Of a stretch of 64,000 nt of DNA, positions 12,901-24,068 are shown one piece after another. The first letter of the stretch is position 1; every line of letters starts with the position of its first letter. The translations under genes and the position numbers were made by a program. The stretch is from Breviolum minutum Mf 1.05b.01 (taxonomy: Eukaryota; Sar; Dinophyceae; Suessiales; Symbiodiniaceae), in contig DF239027.1 in assembly GCA_000507305.1 (NCBI GenBank), positions 308,593-372,592 of the forward strand, written 5' to 3'. The notes under the pieces are model-generated. The model searched no databases, had not been told where the DNA came from, and saw nothing but the letters and a program-made list of their open reading frames with translations.

Positions 12901-13261
12901 TAGTGATCTCATGACGCACAATCTATGTTACGAATCCATCAAAACCAGTGGCCGTCAACATATATGACAACGGAACTGAGTTTCACTCCCCTAAAACTTA
13001 GTTTTTGGAAGACCAGTGAGTTTGTTCTATCCCATAAGATCCATGTATGGTACATTTGCCTACATTTACCACAAAAAATCAACTAGATGTAGGTAAATAT
13101 ACCATACATGGATGCTATGGGTATGGCAACTTTTCAGAGAGCTTTTCGCTGCAACCCTTTCGGGCCTGGTCATTTTGTGACGGGGAATGACCCGACCTTC
13201 GGGATATCCACCCTGGCCATTTTAAGGTTTGCTCTCGGCGTCATCCTTTTCCGCTTGCTCG
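3920..13261 (+). CDS. Split protein-kinase-like gene, partial model in nine micro-exons
   Basis: Protein kinase subdomains appear in correct order on one strand. Exons: 3920-3964 (EVDVAVKSGTERF, VAIK Lys), 4752-4815 (MMRRECEILNRL, alpha-C Glu), 5596-5648 (HSHPHIMPALGFAECES), 6707-6753 (EMVLLMRFASEGDLNR, hinge), 8853-8917 (ELPGPELFRKLES), 9296-9343 (IHGDVKPQNVLLTLAE, catalytic loop with Asp), 9799-9854 (LTDFGLAQQL, DFG), 10542-10584 (NEVPGSYGYIASE, APE-like) and 13227-13261 (FALGVILFRLLG, subdomain IX). Codon phases agree at every junction except the two where an exon is clearly missing: the alpha-E helix between 8918 and 9295, and the piece before 13227. Donors mix GT, GC and GA. Role: Ser/Thr-type phosphotransfer presumed, substrate unknown. 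The glycine loop and the C-terminal exons were not found. It could be a pseudogene if the alpha-E exon is truly absent. Confidence 0.75.
4869..4962. repeat. Family-1 palindromic element
   Basis: Inverted arms AGGATCCATGGGACTGGTAT and its complement around TTACCTACATTT. Lies in the kinase intron after 4815. Confidence 0.88.
5201..5292. repeat. Family-4 foldback element
   Basis: ATGCTGTTGATGGAAGAAAT left arm, CTTCCATCAACAGTAT right arm, with the ATTTACC...CAACTGGTG interior. Confidence 0.82.
8691..8787 (+). repeat. Family-2 foldback element
   Basis: Left GTGGTTTCAAA, right GGTTGAAACCACCAACTAG; the internal CCCC/GGGG hairpin is degraded. Inside the kinase intron before 8853. Confidence 0.8.
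9166..9274. repeat. Family-1 palindromic element, diverged
   Basis: ATTTACCTACATGA and TGTAGGTAAATAT arms with outer GGATCCAT/CCATGGA. Ends just upstream of the kinase catalytic-loop exon. Confidence 0.75.
9296..9343 (+). CDS. Kinase catalytic-loop exon (HGDVKPQN)
   Basis: A 48-nt exon encoding IHGDVKPQNVLLTLAE between TGCAG and GTGGAT. HGD replaces the common HRD, while the catalytic Asp, Lys and Asn are present. A family-1 foldback element (9166-9274) ends only about 20 nt upstream, inside the preceding intron. Confidence 0.8.
9646..9742 (+). repeat. Family-2 foldback element
   Basis: GTGGTGGTTTCAG to TTGAAACCACCAACTTG with inner ACCCCTAGTTGGGG hairpin. Inside the kinase intron between the catalytic-loop and DFG exons. 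Confidence 0.85.
9799..9854 (+). CDS. Kinase DFG exon
   Basis: Acceptor TGCCAG; encodes GRLLAQLTDFGLAQQLPE and then two bases. A GC donor at 9855 gives the two-base phase that the next exon (10542, one leading base) requires; no GT donor nearby fits. The upstream intron contains a family-2 foldback element at 9646-9742. Confidence 0.75.
10237..10320. repeat. Family-1 palindromic element
   Basis: ATCCATGGGACTGGTAGATT left arm, ACAAGTCCAATGGAT right arm. In the kinase intron after 9854. Confidence 0.8.
10325..10463. repeat. Single-copy foldback element of another family
   Basis: Arms TTGGAGGATTATCC...TTAGTAAGT and their imperfect complements (ACTTACTAA...GATCCTCCAA) enclose a GGGGAACAACCCC hairpin. 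Directly adjoins the preceding family-1 element, so two foldback elements sit back to back. Confidence 0.75.
10861..10912. repeat. Family-4 foldback element, half
   Basis: Left arm CATACTGTTGATGGAAAAAA only. Confidence 0.6.
11756..11856 (+). repeat. Family-2 foldback element, near-consensus
   Basis: Starts CTAGGTGGTGGTTTCAA and ends TTGAAACCACCAACTAG, with the central hairpin ACCCCTACCTGGGG. A good reference copy: about 100 bp, no coding capacity, non-autonomous. Confidence 0.88.
12279..12362. repeat. Tandem repeat, 21 bp x 4
   Basis: Four head-to-tail copies of TTCCCTTTCACTCCCTGTGA plus G; the last differs in its final base. Too short and spacer-free to be a CRISPR. Confidence 0.95.
13031..13121. 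repeat. Family-1 palindromic element
   Basis: CCCATAAGATCCATGTATGG left arm and its complement ending GATGCTATGGG; core TTTGCCTACATTTACC. Lies about 100 bp upstream of the kinase subdomain-IX exon. Confidence 0.88.
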
Positions 13262-16039
13262 GAAGCTGCTTAGATAAAAGAGTAGGAGGTGGTGGTGATG
13301 TTTTCAGACTTGAGAATACAGTACTTACATGAATCATGATATTGAATCATCGAACAAACATGGCAAACATGTATTTTTTTAAATCCATACACATATACAG
13401 ACAATTTTGTCTAGATCTACACCGCGCTGTTGGAGAGTGCTAACGGTGGTCTCCACAAAATTTGATGGGTAATTATTCAACTGAACAATTGCACAAACTT
13501 AGCTTCTTTGGTGTTTTTTAGTCTGTTTAATTTCGTTAAAATTCTGTTATCTTCAATGGAAACTGAAAGCCTCCCGGGTCCCAACAGTTTCACAAGTTTA
13601 ACAGTTTAACACATGTTCTTCTGGTTGCAAGGGAAAGCAATTTCTATTATTATTAAAAAAAGGCTTTTGGAATTTGGGGTGTCGTTGTTTCTCAGATGTT
13701 TTTGGGGCCTCAGAACGGCCTTCCAACGAAATGCCGGCTCCATGGCGGGTCAATCGATCTAAGGTTATGACCCTTTCCATCCAGCCAAGAAGACTCAGAA
13801 TCTGCTGGGAAAAGATGATGGAACGGTTGGTGGTGAATCCCTGATTGTTTCCAGTCGGCCCATATATTTGGAACTATATTTTAAAGGCTTCCCAGTTCTT
13901 ACTATCAGGTAACAAACTAACACCCCTGTTTCTAATTGAAGTATATAAGGCAAATGGGAAGATGAGGGGAAGATCATGAAGATCAAAGATGTGAGAATGA
14001 ATATAACATTATATATATATGGTTCTAATTTTTGCAAAGTAAGGACCTTTAGTGACTCTAGACTCAGGTTTTGATTTTAAAGTTACTAGATTTTTTTGGA
14101 TGGATTTCTTGGTGAGTCCCTATGCCTTCAGTTGATTGGCACATGAACTACATGGAATTTTGGGAACTTCAAAGGGACAAAGTTGAATAACTAGAACGTC
14201 AGTTCTGTGGTCTTAAAGCGGTTGGAGCTTTAGAAAAAAAAACACAAAGTGGAGAGTGGAGAGACAGGAATCATTCAAAAATTCGAAAGTGGTATAGAAT
14301 CTAATGTATGGTATTAATGTACGCATAGTCGTAATGAGAAAGTGGTTGGGTAGTAAACACAGGTCCCCGAAAGGTCCTACCATGACGGGAATGATTTAGC
14401 AGCCAGCTTCAGAGTTTTCGTGATGAGGGTGTAATAGGTTCTGTCAGGTGTGAATCATGTGTGTTCGTTTTTTCCAGGAGATACCTATTAATTGTGTGTG
14501 TGGAGTCTATAATGATCTAAACAAGGCACATCTCAAGATTCTCACTCTGTATATTCTTCATCGCAAAGGACCGCCACAGCATAGCATGGATCCTGGGAAT
14601 CCGCCATTCGGCAATCCATGTCTTTCTTAACTGATCATCATCGCCATCCCAGGCAGCATCGCATCTATTGTAACATCATCCGAGATCATCCCAGCCAGCC
14701 TCCCAAACCTGGTATTTCTTCAAGGCTTCCAATGTAGACTCCGAGCTCATCTTCGATGAGGAATGCTGGGACCCTTTGTCCCAGCTCGCACAGGCGCGGG
14801 AGGAAAAAAAACCTAACTGTATCCGGGGTACTCAACCGCGCTCGGTACACTGAACTATCACACTAGCCAGCAATCCCATGGACATGTGAGTTTTTTCCCA
14901 ATTTGTTACCTTTCGGAAGCGGTTTTACAACACTTGAATCGGAGCATCTCCAATGATCCAACGATCCAATCAGAGAAACACCCTTTGATTCATGAGCACG
15001 TGTAGGAAGGCACATCTTAGGTTAGCCTTATTCCCTTAGTTCCTTTGAGTTTAGTGGGATTTTATATGTAACTGTAACCCACTAAGAGTTTGACTTTTAG
15101 CAGGGGACCTAAGGGTTGACCTAAGGGTTGCCATGGGTGCTCAACACGGTACCATGGTCGACCCATTTCGATGAATCCCTACAGACTTGGCTGAAGTTGG
15201 TGTGTTTTCTTCAAGGGTTCAGATCCCCCCAATAAAGTGCTCCATTTTGGACAGTGAACTAAACTCCACCATGTTTTTTCAAACCATATTTCTTTATGAC
15301 CTTCAATTATAATATATGGTAATGTATATATACAGATAGATACCTTTTTAGATAAGATGCACATAAACAAAAAACAACACACTTCTTGCGTTCCTGGGCT
15401 GAAAGAGGATTTGGTGACCCGACTCTTGAATCCCAATCCGGCACTGCGTGGCTTAGCCACTCAGATCTTGAAAGGCGGGGTGGGCTTCTCGGAGATTGAA
15501 ACCATGATGAAACGCTGTTGAAACTTCTTGGAATCATGTTTGACATAACAAAAAAACCTTGGGGAAAGATTATAAAACTATAGTTGATGAGTAATTATCT
15601 ATTTTGTTTAAAACGTGTTGAAACCACAAGCTAGATGGAACGATATGAAAAAGATCAGTATCGCATGACATGCTTTCCAACTTAAGAAAGGTGAGAAAGA
15701 TACATGTAAATAATGTCCATATATAAACATATATAGTACAGATAGTATCACAGTATGATAGGTACCTTTTCTTTCGGACTCTTACAAGTGGAGACTCTTG
15801 ATGTATCAGACTCCAACATGTTTCAAGAGTTTCCACCTCCTTCAGTGATCTGAAGGTGAAATTTTTTGGAGCTGGGACTGTTCGTTGTTTTTTGGCGCTG
15901 AATGGCCACCTTCTCGTGTTTTTGCTCGACCATCAAAAAGCAAACATGTCATCCATTTTACTAAAGTGAGATGGATTATGAGAAGTTGAGTCCGTTGAGA
16001 TCATAACATAGTGTCAGCATGGCATAGGCATACATTTAC

Positions 16040-16154
16040 AGTTGAAAGCTTCTATCCTTCTACCCATGTTTCCAACAGTTTCATCCATTCTCTCCTTTTC
16101 AACTGCCATCAAAACGTCACGCCACCCAACAGCCAGGCGATCTCTGGTTCTGCA
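16040..16154 (-). CDS. Candidate minus-strand exon, product unrecognised
   Basis: On the minus strand a CATCAG acceptor precedes 38 codons of protein-like sequence (TRDRLAVGWRDVLMAVEKER, then MDETVGNMGRRIEAFN) ending at a GTAAAT donor. Hydrophobic and charged residues alternate as in an amphipathic helix. No domain recognised, and no partner exon could be matched. Confidence 0.35.
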
Positions 16155-16486
16155 CTGATGAGAGCCAGTTAGTTGGCAAAGAGCGCACCGGCTTCGCACC
16201 AACACCAGTAAAGAAGCTTGGGTTTCATTGGGTCTTTGGTGGCTTTCTGAGTCAACTACTAGGGAAGAACGGAAGAACGTAACTGGTAGAATTATAGGAA
16301 ACTGAAGCCACGTGGTGTCAGAAAGGCCGGGTAGAAGACTCCAGGTTTAATTCTTGTACACCTGGGTGTGAAGCCTACTCAAATGTGGGACAGATGTCTC
16401 AGATTTCACAACCAAATAGTAGCTTACGTAGCATATGTTTTTTCCATGATTCGTTGTCTCAATGTCTTGACACCACAACATAGATT

Positions 16487-16587
16487 CTAGGTGGTGGTTT
16501 CAAAGATTTTTTATTTTCACCACTACTTGGGGAAATGATCCAATTTGACTCATAAGTTTCAAAGGGGTTGGTTCAACCACCAACTAG
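16487..16587 (+). repeat. Family-2 foldback element
   Basis: CTAGGTGGTGGTTTCAAAG to the variant right end GGTTCAACCACCAACTAG. Confidence 0.88.
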
Positions 16588-17020
16588 ACATAGATTGCAT
16601 TTTATCATAACTACCATAGGATTCCCATGGGACGAGGATGTATGTTTACCTGCAGAAAAAATCCCATAATTTGGCCGATCCATGAAGCTCATGTTGAGCA
16701 AATCACGGGTTGTGATACCTGTCGTGATACCTGTGACTACCGATTTGTGATACCTACCAACCCTTGGTGTAAAGATGGCTATGATATATATATATATATA
16801 TGTATATTTATGGTGTACTATGTTTACTGATGCTGACATTTGTTTTGCAATGTTTGTAATAAGTAACCTGCAAAAAATGTCGACATAGTATGATGAGCTG
16901 ACTCACCCATAATTTTTGTCATCCTTTTTGCGGAGATCCCTCATCATGGTGATTTACCGCGATGGGAGTTGGATGGATACAGTTGAAGGACAGGTTCCAT
17001 CGAAGCACATTGGTACCCGA

Positions 17021-17237
17021 ACCTAATGTGTTAGTTGATATGGGTTTATTGACCCCTTAGTTACCTGAAGTCCATCCGATAACCAAAAGGATCCAGATGT
17101 TTGTGTTGATCCATAAAAGGACAAGTTCAAAACTAGGTGGTGGTTTCAAATAGTTTTTATGTTTACCCCTACTTGGGGACATGATCTAATTTGACTAAGG
17201 ACTAATATTTTTCAATTGGGTTGAAACCACCAACTAG
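17021..17237 (+). repeat. Duplicated segment ending in a family-2 foldback element
   Basis: 17021-17132 matches 55387-55498 almost base for base. In both places a family-2 element (here 17133-17237) follows at the same offset. Sequences to the right of the element differ, so the element marks one end of the shared segment. Confidence 0.85.
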
Positions 17238-18990
17238 ATAAGCTAGTTGATCAGAATGTCGATAAGTTCGCAGACAAATGATAAACCTGTACAAGTTCAA
17301 TGGAAAGTCTATCCATTTAAATAAATTATACTCTTGATACCAATCCTGCTGCAGTTGATACCAGAAACTAATTTTATATCATGGGTCCCATGCTCCTAGC
17401 AACGGCTTTGCGCCGGATTTCTTCCATGAATGGTAAGACGTCATACCACATGCATCATTGCATCATCCGTTGCCTCAATTTACCCAGGAATGTGGACTTC
17501 CACACTCTGGAGGCCTTTGAGTTTCACCATGTTTCACGGTTTCCAGTTGGCAGGCAACATCTAGTGCAAAGAAACACTCCTGTAAACTAACAAATCGCCA
17601 TGGGAAATCCAGCATTTTGATGGTATTTACCAGGATTTCCATGGTGATGTTCATGGGCTATGTCTGTTGGTTTCAGGGGAGGAAGAATATATATAATTCT
17701 CGCTTTCCAAACTTTAAAAATAAAAATCCTAAGAGCTTCGTTTCAGAACATGGCTGGTTTAACCCCCTTACTTCGTTGTTGTTATTTGGGGTTGAAACTC
17801 ACCACGGCGGGCAGTTGAACCAATGGCATCCAAAATTCAGCCAGGATTCCAGGACAGTGTGGAAGGTTCTTCAACCTGTTAGGCTCAACAAATCCGGAGA
17901 AGGGAATGGTTGGGTTTTCCCTACTTGAGAGGATGACGGATGAGTGACCCCGGGGATTCCATTAATGGCTGAACCATGGGGGGGCCCCAAAACCAGGAAA
18001 TGAAACCTAATTACTGAAAATGATGGTCGAATTTTGGTTGGACAAAAATATGTAACAGATGTTGGAGTTGACTCTCAAATTTTTGGAGACGCAGCCCGAT
18101 GAATTGCAGTAGTAGGTACCGGGGAAAGGATAGATTCGGTGCGAACTCCTTTTTTGGGGGGAGCTTTCTCAACTACTTTCATCCTTTCATGGATCCACGT
18201 TTCCTTCAAGTCTTGTTTGTCAGCCCCCTTGACCTTGAGGTGAAACTTCGTTGAGCTGATGGGAACTGCAGATTCAGCTAGTTTTATTTAAGAATCATAC
18301 ACTTTACATCGAATCTCCCGAGACTGCCATCGTTTCGCTGAAAAAAAATCGATGGCACTTACAGCGATCTTTTTGTTCTTACGCCGTTTGAAAGGTGAGA
18401 GCAAGGTCGAGTTCAGTTGAATGAAAGACGACTCGTGGAGTTCTAATGATCCAGGACCTGATCCAGTTGGATAGGTTTCTAAATCAAAGTTTATATATAT
18501 TATGGTAGTTTTGGATGTTTTTGGTGGGAACTGGAAAAGGAGTAAAACCCAGAGTTTGAAGAATTACAGAGAAAGGATTTCCTTCATAAACCTGCTGGTT
18601 AATTGGAAACATAAAGCAAGATGCCATTCTTTATTTCGACCAAATACGTCAGGAGTCATTTGATAGATGAAGAGCAGCCCAGCAGACTTGAATCTTTTCT
18701 TTTGCCATTGCAAGGATGAAACAGTAGCTGTGACTGCAACTTTGGTTCCTCACATTTCAACGCACAATGTTTCAATTCAATTCTCAAATACAGGTAAAAT
18801 CTGTGTGCAATTTATCATGAAACCTCACCGGGGCATTTGAAAACATGAGATGGTGTTGGTCTTAATTATATAATGAAATCAGGTGCTAGGAAAGCCATTT
18901 CTCAGCATCCAACGCCGCATCCGGATCCGGAGATTTCGGTCGACGGTCCGAGGTTGGCGACATACTTCAGGAAGATAAATCATACTGCAT

Positions 18991-19086
18991 AAAATCTATG
19001 GGATTGGCATATTTACTTAATATACATTGGGCCAATTTTGAGGGCAAATTGGTATAGGAAGATGCCAGTCCCATGGATCCTTTGGG
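18991..19086. repeat. Family-1 palindromic element, diverged
   Basis: TCTATGGGATTGGCATATTT and GATGCCAGTCCCATGGATCC arms. Confidence 0.75.
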
Positions 19087-22000
19087 TATAGATCAATTAT
19101 TTGAAATACCTGAACCTTGCAAAGGGTGCCAAATGGTGACCAAAGGGTGTCAATTCACCATCCCTTAAGGTCTAATTAGCACCCCTTGGAAGGTGCTGGT
19201 ATATGTATATGGCCAAAATTGATTTGCAAGCCTCAGTTGAATTGTTACCGCAAAAAAACCAGAGTCGACTCTTTTTCTGGTTTGGACCTTGCCTCAAAAA
19301 AATGGAGGTGCGGAAAGCACAACCATTCGGCGCAACAGCATAGAACAGCTGACGATTTTCAAGGGTCTGGCTGAAGTGTGACATGTTGCGCAGCGAAGAT
19401 CACTGTCCAAAAATTCAATGAAAATGTCCGACACATAGGATTCGTGAAGTGTCCGAAAAAGACAAAAACCTCTCGATGAGGTTTTGTGTAGGCTTTTTTT
19501 TCCTGGAACTTTCAGTCACCAGGGAGCAGGAACAGATCCTGATTCTTTGGAGCTGAATTTTCCTAACATCCCATCGTTGCAGTGCTTGCCACTCTGGTGA
19601 TTTGCGGTGGAACTTCAATGTAGACATTCTCATGCTAATAGAGACACAGAAAATATCACAAAAATTGGGAATGGCCATGGGGTCTCCCTTTGTGGGACAA
19701 TGTGGGACATGAATCTTTGTGGTTTCTTTGCAGATCTGAAAAAACTTAATTTTGAGACCTAAAAGCAAGGTACAGGCAACGTTCATGGGATGAAGTTCAG
19801 CCTTTCATCAAAAATTTGTTTGTTTGGAAGCTTGCTTTCGATCTCACCAAAACGCTACCAGCTTTTTGGCGAACCAAACGCTCCCTTTTCGAGGCTTCCT
19901 TTGTCGAATCTCGCCTTTAAAAAAAAAGCTGTTCAAGCCCAGTGCGTTTCGTGGTCCGATTCCCTGTGGATGAAGCGCGCTTCCCACGTGCTCATGGTGT
20001 GAGGTCCAGGATGAAACCTTACACTGCACTCCATCAACTCCATCTTTTCACGCAGGGAATCTATATATGTAAATCTAAACTCTAACCTTCCAGCTCCCAA
20101 AAATCTGATATAATCCGATGTGAATCATCCATGAAAAATTGCATCTACAAATAGGAGTTTTTTTCGCAATTAATATGAGTTTTTGTTGAACATGGACCCA
20201 CATTACTCCATCATCCCAGATCCCCCCAAATGACTTCCAAATCTGGCTGTGCCACCACCGCCACAAGTCATTGGCACATCTCCCCATCGGCAGGGTCAAA
20301 GCTTCGTCTCCAGCTTCAACTTCCCTGACTCTTCCAGAGGGTTTCTCGGCCAACAAGCGGCGCAAGTGAGGTCGTCTAAGGTGACCCTGGGAGGCGACCT
20401 GGGGAGGGGGCATGGACCCCGTCGGTGGGGTGTTGGTGACCGACCAAACCCAAGGGACCTTGGAAATTCACGACCTGGAAATTTTGCGTGGCGATTTGAT
20501 TGATATTTGGGGGGAAAACGGTCAAACGACACGACACGAAAAAAAATTGCCTGAAGAATTTTTGCAATTATTGAATTATGATGGGGAAAACCCCCAATGG
20601 AGTCATGTTGAGGTTTCAACAAATTGTGTCTGAAAATCTTCCATCTTCACGCCGCCAAACAAAAAATATATCTAATAGGTCCACATCATCGGCCTTTTAG
20701 GGGTCACCCAGTGATCTGACTTTCTTTCCAAGGTCTGAAATTCCAGATGTCGCTTCGCTGTTGTCAGATCCGGAGGAACTCCCCGTTGTGTTGGATTGGA
20801 ATGGCTAACCTGTTTGGTTTGCATAAATATTCCTACCCTCAAAAAATCCTGACCCCTCCTATAGTCAAACACCGGACCCTCCGAATATCTCCAAAAATGA
20901 CACCTTTGGGGCCTCTGAATAGTTTTGAATAGAGTTTGACACCCCAGGAACATGCTAAGGATTCTTACGGTGAAACAAGTGGATGTATGAAGACAAGAGC
21001 GTTTTCAAGGAGCTTGGTGGAACCTGACCATGCCCAAAAAAACAAGTACATAGATCGCATGAGATTTGTAGAAAACAACATTCAAAGCCTGCATGGAGAA
21101 AAAGATGTACACGCAGGGATTGGCTTATGCTGGCTCACACTTATGTTCAAGCCTGACCTGACTGTTGTGTTTGGAGAGCAAGAATAGCAAGCTCTAATAT
21201 GCTAAGAAGCTGGCGGGTCTGCAAAAACCCATCTTTGTTCAGCCTCAAACCATCAATTTATGAAATCCATGTGTAGTTGCATAGATGTTTTTTGAGATCA
21301 CGAATTATTAGGATGTACCTTCTCCTGGCAACCGTGATCACCAAAAAAATTCAAGAGGTCACTTGACCCTAGGAGGGGATACAGCCCAATTATCGCGATG
21401 TTCATGTCTTTGTACCCTCTCGAGGAACTATCATAGCAATGGAAATCAACATGATCTTACAAATGTTCATTCAATTCACTCATTTTTTTTGGGTGGAAAT
21501 TGAGCAACACTAATAGACCCGAGCAACATGCTGCAGTTTGCCGAGATTGGCCAATCAGATTTTGAGGAAAAGCACATGGATCACCAAAGTTTACACCACT
21601 TTGAGATAGTTGTTTGACTTGCCGGGTGTGTCAGCGGAAGTTTATCAAATGTTGATCATGTGGTGGTGGTAAGTGGTGTTCATTTTGGAAGCTTTGGTTC
21701 TTGATGATTCTTGAAGAGCGATATCACACGACCAAATAGTTTATATAAGAGGTAGTTTGGAATAGGGAATTCTCTCAAACGCTTAAAATTTAGCTTGGTG
21801 AAATGATACAAATTCACCCACATGTCTTCATTCCATCCCTCTTGGAAGGGTAGTCACATCTGTCATTTTGTACTTGTACGATTGTATTGATTGGCTGAAT
21901 TCTTCAAAAAAGTTGAAACGTTCCTGAGTGGGACATGCTGTTTGATGGGTTCCCACCGCGAAGCAAAAACACATTCCATGCAGTGTTTTTAGTTCATGAA

Positions 22001-22281
22001 ATTCCTGGATTCACCGGCCAGGACTTGAATAAGTCAGTAGCTCAGATGGAAAACAACATAGAACATCTACTATTTTGTAGATGCATTTCCTTTTGGAAGA
22101 GGGTGATTTGGTGGATCACAATAACCCCTTTGCTTCAAGACTAAAACTTGACAATTGAAACTTCAATAGTCACTGTTTAATATTGCGAATGCCCACTCAT
22201 AATTGCTGAGTTGTTGCAAGATCAGCAGTTTCAAAAGTGGTAAGTGCGGTTCCTGTTTTTTTTCCATTGGAAGTCCTGAGT

Positions 22282-22392
22282 CTACTGTTGATGGATCAAA
22301 TCCTGCACCAGTTGATATGATAAATATCTTGTTATTTACAGGGTCTCATACGTGTCAAGGGTTGTTTGGGATTTCTGAACCAACAACAGTAG
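22282..22392. repeat. Family-4 foldback element
   Basis: CTACTGTTGATGGATCAAAT and TTCTGAACCAACAACAGTAG arms. Confidence 0.78.
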
Positions 22393-22693
22393 CATTGGGG
22401 ATTTGTTTAGAAATAGGCCAGCCTAGGCCCCCAGCATCTCAATCAGGTTGCGTGCCCGAATCCTTCGAAAACTCTGTGTGGCACAGGTGAGATTCTGAGG
22501 ATGAGAAGTGCGGTCAAGTAGTGATGGAAATCCTCTAGTTGGAAATGGTTCATGCTAAGTTTGATGATACCGGATATTAATATATTAATGATATCACACT
22601 TCAAGTGTTCTCTGGATTTTTCTAGATTGGTGAAGTTTTGAAAATGAAGGAGATGAAATTCTTGTGGACATAAGGTGTTGCTTTCCAACAATA

Positions 22694-22795
22694 CCCATAG
22701 GATCCATGTATGGTATATTTCCCTACATTTGCCACTACATTTACCATATAAGTCAACCAAATGTAGGGAAATATACCATGCATGGATCCTATGGG
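22694..22795. repeat. Family-1 palindromic element, near-perfect
   Basis: CCCATAGGATCCATGTATGG against CCATGCATGGATCCTATGGG; arms pair over about 40 bp. Confidence 0.9.
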
Positions 22796-22955
22796 ATATG
22801 ATATATTAGCGTTCCTTTGTCAAACAGTCACTCCTTTATGAGTTCCAAACCTTCGGGTCCACATCCGTGGAAGTATCAGTCGTCTAATTTCCAGTATTGG
22901 CTCCCAAACAAGCTGGCTTAGTATGGTAGGGATCTGTTTCTTTATTAAAAAAAAG

Positions 22956-23040
22956 TACCCTCCCTGAAACTAACATATCCCCTGCAAATAGACCTCTGGA
23001 AAAGGAGATTCCTATTGGAAGCCATCATTTTCAGGGAAAT
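22956..23040. repeat. Family-3 foldback element, right-truncated
   Basis: TACCCTCCCTGAAACTAACA start and internal TTTTCAGGGA; the right terminus is missing. Confidence 0.7.
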
Positions 23041-23975
23041 ACCTGCAACCCAAATGACCCTTGTTTTGGTTGGAAAGGACCTTGTTTTGGAGGGGTTGAG
23101 CTTCAAAACAAAGAACTTTCAAAGGTTCCAGGTAATCCTGGTGGTGACCATACTGGGTTTGGTAGCACATCCCACGCCAAAAGAAAACCGATTTTTCCTT
23201 CTGGGAAACAAATGGGGCCAACATATCCCCCACTGAGAAGTATTTAATTGAACTGCACGAATGTTTGGTTGCTGATTTTTGATTCTATAGATTATATGAG
23301 GGATTATATTACCCTGATACTACCCTGTACTCTACAGATTCTGATATTTCCATTGAAAGAAGCCCCATAAACCAAATTGAACTGGCATAATGAGATGACA
23401 TCTTCTTCCTGTTTTTTTTCATCAGAAGCTTGACTAAGCTTTGTCAAATTGGGGGGACCCCAGGAACTGGGAATGATATGTACTGGATTTCATTATTTTT
23501 TTCACATTTTGTCCTACTAAATCGAGAGCATTTGAGAGCGACAGATCCGTTTTGCATGTTTTGATGTGGCAAAAGCGAAGGTGCCTGAGTCTGTTTGCTG
23601 CATAGCTGCTTGGCATGTGTGTAAGCGCTGGAGGGTGAAGATCGATCATTGCAAAAGCTTCGTCATTGATTACTTGATGAGGGTTACATGCATAAATATG
23701 TTTATCATTGGCGTTTGAGTGGCACAACTACTGTAACATTGGCAGATGTTACCGATTTTACATGATTTTACTATTATATCCATGTATATCCAATATCAAC
23801 TCATCATTTGCTGTTATATTGTTTGTACTTGATTTTTCTTTGTAAACTTCATCAATCATTGGCTCACACAATCTTATAGTCCGACGGTTTTATCAAGATT
23901 CGAAAGCAGAGATCGCAAATCAAATCTTGCAAATCAAACCAACATTTGAGGACAGATTAATTAAGTAGTCTAAAT

Positions 23976-23992
23976 CTGGTTGGTGGTTTCAA
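23976..23992 (+). repeat. Left end of a family-2 foldback element, interrupted by the retrotransposon
   Basis: CTGGTTGGTGGTTTCAA directly abuts repeat A1. The missing remainder lies at 31816-31896. Confidence 0.85.
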
Positions 23993-24066
23993 TGATTGTC
24001 GTCTCGACGTCTTGGATGAAGTGCTAATGATTGTATTGCTGTTTGGGCTTATAGCTAACTGCTAGG
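23993..24066 (+). repeat. Split direct repeat A1 (left end of the retrotransposon)
   Basis: Begins TGATTGTCGTCTCGACG and ends GCTAGG, identical to 31506-31579. The preceding A is also shared by the B1/A2 junction, so the boundary is ambiguous by one base. ORF1 starts 2 nt after A1, so any 5' leader must lie in or upstream of A1. Confidence 0.93.
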
Positions 24067-24068
24067 TA

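Larger units (their letters stand above)
13262..23975. other. Mostly non-coding repeat-bearing stretch
   Basis: Apart from the minus exon at 16040-16154 and the listed foldback elements, I see no supported gene. A weak exon-like segment lies at 17489-17541 (NVDFHTLEAFEFHHVS), and protein-like but unplaced frames at 20249-20420 and 20990-21187. Later exons of the kinase gene could be hidden here. Confidence 0.5.
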
